From an uncultured Eubacteriales bacterium (GTDB lineage: Bacteria > Bacillota > Clostridia > UBA1381), in NCBI GenBank assembly GCA_905199755.1, contig CAJKHT010000016.1, positions 1 to 38,606 on the forward strand: DNA of 38,606 bases, in the 5' to 3' direction. Numbering within the stretch: the first letter of the stretch is position 1; every line of letters starts with the position of its first letter. Position numbers and translations under genes: made by a program. Under the pieces are notes generated by a model. It was given only the letters and a program-made list of their open reading frames with translations. It did not search any database and was not told where the DNA came from. Below, piece after piece: positions 32,430-38,606 of the stretch.

Positions 32430-33187
32430 TGTATGCAAAAAGAATTATACCATGTCTTGACGTGAAAAACGGAAGAGTGGTTAAAGGAGTAAATTTTGTA
32501 AACCTTACAGATGCCGGAGACCCTGTGGAATGTGCAAAGGTTTACGATAAGGCAGGAGCGGACGAGCTGGTGTTCCTTGATATAACCGCAACCTCTGACG
32601 CACGTGAAACCGTTACGGATATGGTAAAAGCGGTTGCACAAAACGTATTCATTCCGTTTACGGTGGGCGGTGGTATCAGAAGCGTTGAGGATTTCAGAAA
32701 AATCCTTAATGCGGGTGCGGATAAGGTGAGTGTAAACAGTGCGGCTGTCAGAAACCCGTCGCTGATAAGCGAGGCGGCGGAGAAATTCGGCAGACAGTGC
32801 GTTGTATGTGCGATAGATGCAAAAAGAAAAGCCGGAGGCGGCTGGGAGGTCTATTTAAACGGCGGCAGAATGAATACCGGAATAGACGCGCTTGAATGGG
32901 CAAAACGTGCCGAGGATTTGGGTGCCGGCGAAATTCTGCTCACAAGCATGGACTGTGACGGAACAAAGGACGGATACGATCTGGAGCTTACAAGAGCGGT
33001 CAGCGAAAATGCAAAAATCCCCGTGATTGCGTCCGGCGGAGCCGGAAAGCCGGAGCATTTTCTGGATGCGTTCCGAAAAGGAAAGGCAGATGCGGTGTTG
33101 GCGGCAAGCCTTTTCCATTTTAAAGAGATTGAAATATCCGATTTAAAGAAATATTTGCGCAGTAACGGTGAATCGGTGAGATTGTAG
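32429..33187 (+). CDS. hisF: Imidazole glycerol phosphate synthase, cyclase subunit HisF
   Basis: A 252-residue (beta/alpha)8-barrel that uses ammonia from HisH to make imidazole glycerol phosphate and AICAR. The catalytic Asp11 lies in RIIPCLDVKNGRVVKGVNF and the second in CAIDAKRK (about 130). The phosphate-binding stretches PFTVGGGIRS and ASGGAGKPEHF are intact. A canonical biosynthetic protein; nothing suggests a specialised sugar-modifying variant. It ends at a terminator shared with the convergent AraC gene. Confidence 0.97.
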   Translation: MYAKRIIPCLDVKNGRVVKGVNFVNLTDAGDPVECAKVYDKAGADELVFLDITATSDARETVTDMVKAVAQNVFIPFTVGGGIRSVEDFRKILNAGADKVSVNSAAVRNPSLISEAAEKFGRQCVVCAIDAKRKAGGGWEVYLNGGRMNTGIDALEWAKRAEDLGAGEILLTSMDCDGTKDGYDLELTRAVSENAKIPVIASGGAGKPEHFLDAFRKGKADAVLAASLFHFKEIEISDLKKYLRSNGESVRL

Positions 33188-33225
33188 AACACAAAAAGCA
33201 GCTAAAGCAGCTGCTTTTTGTGTTC
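33187..33225. terminator. Bidirectional terminator between hisF and the AraC gene
   Basis: GAACACAAAAAGCAGC (33187-33202) and its exact complement (33210-33225) with a 7-base loop. The stem begins in the last base of the hisF stop and ends in the AraC-gene stop. A/T-rich arms let it work in both directions. Confidence 0.85.
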
Positions 33226-34064
33226 TATTCCGCCAGTGCGCGTCTGAATTTGTTTGGTGTCGTTCCCGTAATTTCCCGAAATGCCTTTCTGAAACAATCC
33301 GTGTCGCCGTAGCCGGATAATACGGAAATTTCCTCGATTTTTTTGTCCGAGTTGGCAAGCAGGCGGCAGGCTTCGTTAATACGCGTCTTTTTTAGATATT
33401 CTCTGAAAGACATTCCCGTATCCCCATAAAATTTCTTGCTGATATACGGCAGACTGTAATTCATGCCGCATGTTATATCCGACAGCGTAACATTTCCGGC
33501 AAAGCTTTTGCCGACCTCGTTTATTATTGTCTGCGTAAGCGTGAGATTCCTGCCATTTGACGGGATTTTGCGTGCGGTATATATAAACAGCTTTATTAAA
33601 TCGGAGCGTACAAGCTCTGTCCAGCTGCTTTGCTTTGCGTCATATTCTTCAAGCATTTCATTGAGAATGTTAAGTATTTTTTTATCCTCATCATGAAAAA
33701 TATGGTTTGACGGACTGAAATTCATTATATCCGAATTTATTTTAATGAGATAGTGCTGTAAAAGCGTTTGGAAATCACGGCAGTAAACAAGGCTTTTATC
33801 CAGAAGCTCCGGCAGAAAAAGACAGTTTATAACACATAAATCGTCACCCTCGCTTTGATATTCGTGCTGCGTTCCGTAGTCTATTATAAAATAATCTCCC
33901 TCCGCAATATACACCGGATTCATGCCGTTGATTTTATGCACCGCACTTCCGCGTATGACATATGCAAGCTCAAGAAACTGATGCGTGTGCGGTGTTGCGA
34001 TAAGAGAATAACATTTGTGTATATTTATAAGTGTTTCCTTAAGTGTTTCCATGACATCACCCAT
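33225..34064 (-). CDS. AraC-family transcriptional regulator (cupin + HTH)
   Basis: A 279-residue regulator with an N-terminal cupin-like sensor domain (HTHQFLELAYVIRGSAVHKING, GDYFIIDYGTQHEYQSEGDD) and a C-terminal double helix-turn-helix (NVTLSDITCGMNYSLPYISK; SFREYLKKTRINEACRLL; SGYGDTDCFRKAFREITG), both classical. Such proteins usually activate sugar-use genes in response to a carbohydrate. It is divergent from the large glycosyl hydrolase, its likely target. The start may be the ATG at 34064 or one at 34052; GGTGAT before the second is close. Its leader contains a GGGGT...ACCCC hairpin at 34075-34099. Confidence 0.88.
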   Translation of the reverse strand: MGDVMETLKETLINIHKCYSLIATPHTHQFLELAYVIRGSAVHKINGMNPVYIAEGDYFIIDYGTQHEYQSEGDDLCVINCLFLPELLDKSLVYCRDFQTLLQHYLIKINSDIMNFSPSNHIFHDEDKKILNILNEMLEEYDAKQSSWTELVRSDLIKLFIYTARKIPSNGRNLTLTQTIINEVGKSFAGNVTLSDITCGMNYSLPYISKKFYGDTGMSFREYLKKTRINEACRLLANSDKKIEEISVLSGYGDTDCFRKAFREITGTTPNKFRRALAE

Positions 34065-34100
34065 GTTAAAATATTGGGGTAAAAAAGAAAAAACACCCCG

Positions 34101-34129
34101 TTGAAATTATTATATCATTAATATATAAT
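34101..34129 (+). promoter_or_regulatory. Promoter of the glycosyl hydrolase gene
   Basis: TTGAAA (34101-34106), a 17-base spacer and TATAAT (34124-34129), about 36 bases before the chosen ATG. It overlaps the opposing promoter by 21 bases. Confidence 0.7.
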
Positions 34130-34137
34130 TAAGTCAA
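34109..34137 (-). promoter_or_regulatory. Promoter of the AraC-family gene
   Basis: On the minus strand, TTGACT (34132-34137), a 17-base spacer and TATAAT (34109-34114). It shares 34109-34129 with the opposite promoter, so both cannot hold polymerase at once. Confidence 0.7.
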
Positions 34138-34164
34138 CATGAAAAGATGAAAGGAATGAGGAAT

Positions 34165-37100
34165 ATGCTGTATAAAAAGAACGGCTCAAAGACACTTTCG
34201 GATGAGCTTTTTAAAAATCCTACGGCTGAATACCGCGGTACTCCGTTCTGGTCGTGGAACTGTAAGCTTGAAAAAAAAGAGCTTCTGCGTCAAATTGAAG
34301 AACTGAAAAAGATGGGCTTCGGCGGATTTCATATGCATTCGAGAGCAGGAATGGCAACGAAATACCTGAGTCCGGAATTTATGGAGCTTGTGAGGGCATG
34401 TACCGAAAAAGCAAAAGAGGAGGGAATGCTCGCATGGCTCTATGATGAGGACAGATGGCCGTCCGGCTCAGCCGGGGGATATGTCACAAAGGACAGGAGA
34501 TACAGTGCGAAAGAAGTGCATTTTACCGTAAATCCCGTTGAAACGGTTTCAAAAGAGGAGGGAATACGGGAGGGAAAGACGTATTTCCTTGCCTGTTATG
34601 ATGTCAGCCTTAACAGTGACGGAACTCTTAAAAATTATTCAAGAATTTCCGAAAATGATACCGCGCTCGGAACAAAGTGGTATGCATATATTGAGGCTTT
34701 TGCAAAAACAGGCTGGCATAACAACGAAAGCTATGTTGACACATTGAGCAAGGAGGCAATAGACCGTTTCATCGAAATAACCTACGAGGCATATAAAGAC
34801 GCGGTGGGAGATGAATTCGGCAAAACAATAAACACAATTTTCACCGATGAACCGCAGTTTGCAACGAAGAACACGCTTGCATTCGCACAGGACAAAAGCG
34901 ATGTGTTTCTGCCGTGGACAACGGACTTCGATAAGTTTTACAAGGACGAATGCGGTCTGGATTTAATCGGGCATTTCCCCGAGCTGATATGGGATCTGGC
35001 GGATAATATGCCGTCGGAAATACGCTATCATTACCATGATTTGATATGCGAGCTGTTCGTGCGTTCGTTTGCCGATAACTGCGGAAAATGGTGCAATGAT
35101 AACGGAATAAGTCTGACGGGACATGTTTTGTGGGAGGATAACCTCGGCTCGCAGACCGGCGCTGTCGGTGAGGCAATGCGCTCGTACCGTTCATTCGGCA
35201 TACCGGGAATAGACATGCTGTGCAACCATGTTGAGCTTTCAACGGCAAAGCAGGCGCAGTCGGCATGCCATCAGTACGGACGTGAAGCAATGCTTTCGGA
35301 GCTGTACGGAGTCACAAACTGGGATTTTGACTTCCGCGGACATAAATTCCAGGGCGACTGGCAGGCGGCGCTGGGAGTAACCGTACGCGTGCCGCATTTA
35401 TCATGGGTATCAATGAAAGGCTCGGCAAAGAGAGACTATCCGGCATCAATAAATTATCAGTCGCCGTGGTATAAGGAATATTCATACATAGAAAATCACT
35501 TTGCAAGAGTAAACACAGCGCTCACAAGGGGGAAGCCTGTAGTTAAGGTGGGAGTTATACACCCGATTGAAAGCTACTGGCTCAAATACGGTCCCTCAGA
35601 AAATACTGCCGATGCAAGAAAACAGCTGGAGGATAATTTTACGGCAATAATTGATATTCTTCTTTTCGGAACTATAGATTTTGACTTTATAAGTGAGTCG
35701 CTGCTGCCGTCGCAATGCAAAGAAATATCCGACAGTCTCACCGTGGGCGAAATGTGTTATTCGGCGATTGTTGTTCCCGGCTGTGAGACTCTGCGTTCGT
35801 CAACTCTGAAAATTTTAAAGGAATTTTCGGATAAGGGCGGCAAGCTTATCTTCATGGGCGATTGCCCGAAATACGTGGACGCAAAGCCGAGTGATGATAT
35901 AAAGGATTTATATGCGGCTTCACTCCGCAGTGATTTCACGCGTACATCACTTACGGATTTGCTTTATGATGAACGTATGGTTGAAATAAGAAATAAGGAT
36001 GCCTATCCGACAAATAACATTATTTATCAGCTTCGTGAGGACGGAGACGTCAAATGGCTGTTTGCTGCACAGGCAAAGGGAGAAAATCAAGGATTTTATC
36101 AGGAATACCCGAACGGAAAAATATACTGCCGCGATAATATAAATCCGCAGGAAATAGTTGTGCGCATAAAGGGTGAGTATGAGCCGTGGATATATGATAC
36201 AATGACGGGTGATATAAGAATTGCCGAATTTAAGCTTGAGAACGGACTGACAACCGTAAAATACACGATGTATACAAATGACAGTCTGCTTCTGCAGCTC
36301 AGAAAGCCGTCGGGAACGGAATATCCTGCAAAGCCGCAAAATAAAAAGCTGATAAAGCAAATTGATTTCAGATGTGATGTGGAGTATGAGCGTGAGGAGC
36401 CGAATGTATATCTGCTTGATATGGCACAGTATTCGCTTGATGGCGGAAAGACATTCAGCGGCGAGGAGGAAATCCTAAGGATTGATGAATCCATAAGGAA
36501 AATGCTTAATTATCCGTATGCGGACGGCTGTGATTGCCAGCCGTGGGCAATTGCCGAGGAAAAAATAACTCATTTCCCGATTCTGCGCTTTGAAACAGAA
36601 AGTGAAATCGAGACGGAATGTATGCTTGCGTTTGAGGAGGCGGAAGAGGTTATACTGAACGGTGAAAAGGTTGCTGTTGAGGAAAACGGTTATTTCACCG
36701 ACCGGGCAATAAAGACCATGAAGCTGCCGCCGCTGAAAAAAGGGAAGAATGAGCTGCTTATAAAGGCACCCATCGGAAAAAGACTGGGACTTGAGAATTA
36801 TTTTCTGCTGGGTGATTTCGGTGTAGTGCTTAAGGGAGTGAAAAAGAAAATCGTAAAAGCCGAGGATAAAATCGGATTTTCATCAATCACAAGCCAGGGT
36901 ATGCCTTTCTACGGCGGAAATATAAGCTATAAGGCAAAGGTAAACCTGCCCGAATGCAGCCTTAAAATACGCGCAAGCTACTATCGCGGAGCGCTCATAA
37001 AAGTGCTTATTGACGGGAAAGAGGCAGGTAAAATTGCATTTGACCCATACTGCATAGAGACAGAGCATATAAGTGCCGGAGAGCATGAATTTGAATTTAT

Positions 37101-37272
37101 CCTGTACGGAAACAGATACAACAGCTTTGCCGCGCTTCATTGCTGCGGCGATAAGCGCGAATGGTTCGGACCGGACATGTGGTATACAAAGGGTGATGAA
37201 TGGTCATACGAATATCAGGTTAAGGACACCGGAATACTTGCTTCTCCCGTAATAGAATGTTATGAACCGTAA
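34165..37272 (+). CDS. Large glycosyl hydrolase, GH106-like (putative alpha-L-rhamnosidase)
   Basis: A 1035-residue protein without a signal peptide, so apparently cytoplasmic. The N terminus has RGTPFWSWNCKLEKKELLRQ, GFGGFHMHSRAGM and AWLYDEDRWPSGSAGG, typical of large TIM-barrel hydrolases related to GH106. TIFTDEPQF and MLSELYGVTNWDFD hold acidic residues likely at the active site. The last 350 residues are beta-rich, with a galactose-binding-like domain. The substrate is inferred only; GH106 members remove alpha-L-rhamnose. Three in-frame ATGs occur; the third (34165) is best placed after AAAGGA (34150-34155). Control by the divergent AraC protein is likely. Confidence 0.72.
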   Translation: MLYKKNGSKTLSDELFKNPTAEYRGTPFWSWNCKLEKKELLRQIEELKKMGFGGFHMHSRAGMATKYLSPEFMELVRACTEKAKEEGMLAWLYDEDRWPSGSAGGYVTKDRRYSAKEVHFTVNPVETVSKEEGIREGKTYFLACYDVSLNSDGTLKNYSRISENDTALGTKWYAYIEAFAKTGWHNNESYVDTLSKEAIDRFIEITYEAYKDAVGDEFGKTINTIFTDEPQFATKNTLAFAQDKSDVFLPWTTDFDKFYKDECGLDLIGHFPELIWDLADNMPSEIRYHYHDLICELFVRSFADNCGKWCNDNGISLTGHVLWEDNLGSQTGAVGEAMRSYRSFGIPGIDMLCNHVELSTAKQAQSACHQYGREAMLSELYGVTNWDFDFRGHKFQGDWQAALGVTVRVPHLSWVSMKGSAKRDYPASINYQSPWYKEYSYIENHFARVNTALTRGKPVVKVGVIHPIESYWLKYGPSENTADARKQLEDNFTAIIDILLFGTIDFDFISESLLPSQCKEISDSLTVGEMCYSAIVVPGCETLRSSTLKILKEFSDKGGKLIFMGDCPKYVDAKPSDDIKDLYAASLRSDFTRTSLTDLLYDERMVEIRNKDAYPTNNIIYQLREDGDVKWLFAAQAKGENQGFYQEYPNGKIYCRDNINPQEIVVRIKGEYEPWIYDTMTGDIRIAEFKLENGLTTVKYTMYTNDSLLLQLRKPSGTEYPAKPQNKKLIKQIDFRCDVEYEREEPNVYLLDMAQYSLDGGKTFSGEEEILRIDESIRKMLNYPYADGCDCQPWAIAEEKITHFPILRFETESEIETECMLAFEEAEEVILNGEKVAVEENGYFTDRAIKTMKLPPLKKGKNELLIKAPIGKRLGLENYFLLGDFGVVLKGVKKKIVKAEDKIGFSSITSQGMPFYGGNISYKAKVNLPECSLKIRASYYRGALIKVLIDGKEAGKIAFDPYCIETEHISAGEHEFEFILYGNRYNSFAALHCCGDKREWFGPDMWYTKGDEWSYEYQVKDTGILASPVIECYEP

Positions 37273-37292
37273 ATTTTTATACGGTATGGCTC

Positions 37293-37321
37293 TTGAAAAA
37301 ATATGTATACAGTAGTATAAT
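37293..37321 (+). promoter_or_regulatory. Promoter of the nitroreductase gene
   Basis: TTGAAA (37293-37298), a 17-base spacer and TATAAT (37316-37321). It lies 20 bases after the glycosyl hydrolase stop; no terminator is visible between them. Confidence 0.7.
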
Positions 37322-37359
37322 ATTGCAAAGACTTGTTTTTGTGAAAGGAGCTAAGAACC

Positions 37360-37926
37360 ATGGAAGCTTATGAAGCAATAATGAAACGCAGAACCGTAAG
37401 AAAATTCAGACAGGAAAAAATAGCGCATGAGGATATTATTAAAATAATAGACTGCGGCAGAATGTCGGCATCGGGGGCAAATCTTCAGCCCGTAAAATAT
37501 GCCGTTGCGGAAACGGAGGAGCTGTGCTCGGAGATATATCCGTACACAAAATGGGCAGGATATATCAGCGGCTGGGAGCCGGCACAGAATGAAAGACCTG
37601 TGGCATATATCGCGGTTTTGACAGACACCTCGATAAAGAGTGCCGAAAAGTCGGAGGTTGACTGCGGCTCGGCAATCGCGAATATGATGATAGGTGCGCT
37701 GTCGCTGGGAATAGGCAGCTGCTGGCTGGGAGCAATAGACAGAAAAAATATAGCAAAGGTGCTTAACCTGGACGAAAAGTATCATGTTTCGTATCTGCTG
37801 GCATTGGGCTATCCGATGCAGTCGGGCGAGACATATGATATGGAGGAAAACGATGCGCGTTATTACTTTGATGAAAACGGTAATGTGCATGTTCCGAAAA
37901 GAACATTAAATGACGTAATCGTGTAA
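37360..37926 (+). CDS. Nitroreductase-family flavoprotein
   Basis: A 188-residue member of the FMN-dependent nitroreductase superfamily. The N terminus AIMKRRTVRKFRQEKI contains the FMN-phosphate-binding Arg pair, SASGANLQPVKYAV is the usual flavin-site loop, and DCGSAIANMMIGALSLGIGSCWLGA is the central helix with the GSCW motif. Physiological substrates of this superfamily vary and cannot be assigned here. ATG at 37360 with AAAGGAG 9 bases upstream. Single-gene unit with its own promoter and a strong terminator. Confidence 0.9.
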   Translation: MEAYEAIMKRRTVRKFRQEKIAHEDIIKIIDCGRMSASGANLQPVKYAVAETEELCSEIYPYTKWAGYISGWEPAQNERPVAYIAVLTDTSIKSAEKSEVDCGSAIANMMIGALSLGIGSCWLGAIDRKNIAKVLNLDEKYHVSYLLALGYPMQSGETYDMEENDARYYFDENGNVHVPKRTLNDVIV

Positions 37927-37943
37927 AAATACGACAGAGCATT

Positions 37944-37982
37944 AAAAATCAGCCGCATCGGTATTGATGCGGCTGATTTTTT
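37944..37982 (+). terminator. Terminator after the nitroreductase gene
   Basis: AAAAATCAGCCGCATC and GATGCGGCTGATTTTT form a perfect 16-bp stem with a 6-base loop, ending in T. Confidence 0.9.
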
Positions 37983-38005
37983 AAAATGCCCGATTGTTGA
38001 CAAAC

Positions 38006-38515
38006 AAAGCATATTCAAGGGAATGGAATACCATTGATGATACAAGTCTGAGCGAAAGGGACATGAACTGTGACAAGATAATGAATACCTGTCTGCATAT
38101 TCTGGAGGCATACACAAATTTGTATCGTGTAAGCAGTTCGGATAAGGTCAGACAGAGCCTTAAAGATGTTTTACTGATTAATCTGGATAAAGTATTGGAT
38201 AATAATTCATACAAATTCAATCTTTACTTCGACGAGGACTGGAAACCGCTTTCGGCTGTCAATTCATTCGGACATGACATAGAGAGGGAAGCTGGCTTTT
38301 ATGCGAGGCTGTCGGGCTGCTTGATGATGAAGAATTAAAAGAGCGTGTTTATTCTGCTGCCGTAAAAATGGTGAATGAAGTAACAAAGAACGGAATGACC
38401 GATTGCGGCGAAATATTGGCGGAGGCGGAAAACGGAAAAATAATTACCGATTCAACCGAATGGTGGATGTTTGCGGAATCCGTAATAGGCTTGTATAATG
38501 CATATCAGATTTTTG
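38006..38515 (+). pseudogene. Decayed cellobiose 2-epimerase / N-acylglucosamine 2-epimerase family gene
   Basis: Only the middle of an (alpha/alpha)6-barrel epimerase remains. Homology begins at SREWNTIDDTSLSERDMN, without the usual ~170 upstream residues; the terminator at 37944-37982 is just before it. It continues through MNTCLHILEAYTNLYR and FDEDWKPLSAVNSFGHDIE, then shifts frame: removing two bases (an AG in AGAGAGG near 38280-38287) restores SWLLCEAVGLLDDEELKERV and on to EWWMFAESVIGLYNAYQ. After that homology is lost near 38511. The normally conserved His in NTHLHILE is Cys here. Loss of both ends, a frameshift and a changed key residue make it a true pseudogene. Such enzymes act in mannan or cellobiose use. 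Confidence 0.75.
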
Positions 38516-38606
38516 GGTGTTTGTCGACTCTATTTATATTATACCACTCCAAATACCGAAAGCCAAAACTTTGCACTTTCATTTTCGCCAACCCACATTC
38601 CGAGGA
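38515..38606 (-). mobile_element. IS256-family transposase fragment at the window edge
   Basis: On the minus strand from the edge, LGMWVGENESAKFWLSV matches the conserved centre of IS256-type transposases, where a motif of the form WxGENESAKFWL is typical. Homology stops after LSV and the frame ends at 38539, though about 190 residues should follow. GGGTGTTTGTCGACTC at 38515-38530, beside the end of the epimerase homology, may be the terminal repeat. This could be an internally deleted copy, or a chimeric contig edge, as assemblies often break in repeated elements. Confidence 0.6.

Noticed and set aside
31821..33187. hisHF as a sugar-modification (WbpG-type) pair rather than histidine synthesis
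   Set aside because: HisF keeps all canonical catalytic and phosphate-binding residues and no N-acetyl-sugar amidotransferase gene is adjacent.
1..38606. CRISPR arrays, tRNA or rRNA genes, toxin-antitoxin or phage-defence modules
   Set aside because: No regularly spaced repeats, no tRNA-like cloverleaf and no recognisable defence or toxin genes were seen on either strand.

Overview
The window looks like one piece of a spore-forming, meso-diaminopimelate-walled member of the Clostridia (Bacillota). The support is a cotJ spore-coat operon, a MurE with the DNPR (meso-DAP) motif, a PASTA-bearing class B PBP in an mraZ-led division/cell-wall cluster, a desulfoferrodoxin and a Crp/Fnr-ferredoxin pair typical of anaerobes, S-layer-homology domains, and strong AT-rich sigma-A promoters with 17-base spacers. 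Genus cannot be read from this sequence alone.

Layout. 1-1.6 kb (minus): a TrpX-like ABC substrate-binding lipoprotein and a truncated permease, behind a strong promoter and a leader containing an intrinsic terminator. 1.7-7.6 kb (plus): a giant secreted protein with an HEXXH motif, broken in two by an exact 25-bp tandem duplication, followed by an S-layer-homology protein. 7.7-9.6 kb: desulfoferrodoxin, rpsT, and cotJA-cotJB-cotJC, with CotJC lacking its C-terminal quarter. 9.6-11.2 kb: a Crp/Fnr regulator divergent from a 4Fe-4S protein, with a perfect operator between them. 11.2-11.55 kb: a gene-free stretch of nested inverted repeats. 11.5-15.8 kb (minus): bioY, glyA, tex. 16.0-28.3 kb (plus): mraZ-rsmH-ftsL-pbp-murE-murF-mraY-ftsW-murG, then a Gx-type transporter component and apbE. 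28.3-31.75 kb: a glycosyltransferase behind a long structured leader, then two paralogous one-pass membrane proteins with three YGL-type repeats each. 31.8-33.2 kb: hisH-hisF. 33.2-37.3 kb: an AraC regulator divergent from a large GH106-like glycosyl hydrolase, with physically overlapping promoters. 37.3-38.6 kb: a nitroreductase, a decayed cellobiose-2-epimerase-like pseudogene, and a fragment of an IS256-family element at the edge.

How it fits together. The core is the peptidoglycan precursor line: RsmH and MraZ at the head, MurE/MurF building the pentapeptide, MraY and MurG making lipid II, and FtsW plus the PBP polymerising and cross-linking it. murD, normally between mraY and ftsW, is absent. 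Flanking genes are housekeeping, redox/oxygen defence, spore coat, surface proteins and glycan use.

Most notable signals: three separate small repeat-type length changes (25 bp in the giant surface gene, 13 bp at the end of the glycosyltransferase gene, AG in the epimerase pseudogene); abrupt loss of homology at CotJC and at both window edges; a class II-like Crp/Fnr operator geometry; an unassigned structured leader; and an uncharacterised pair of repeat-bearing membrane proteins. I did not find a convincing multi-gene system of a wholly new type; the repeat-protein pair and the leader RNA are the best candidates for undescribed biology.
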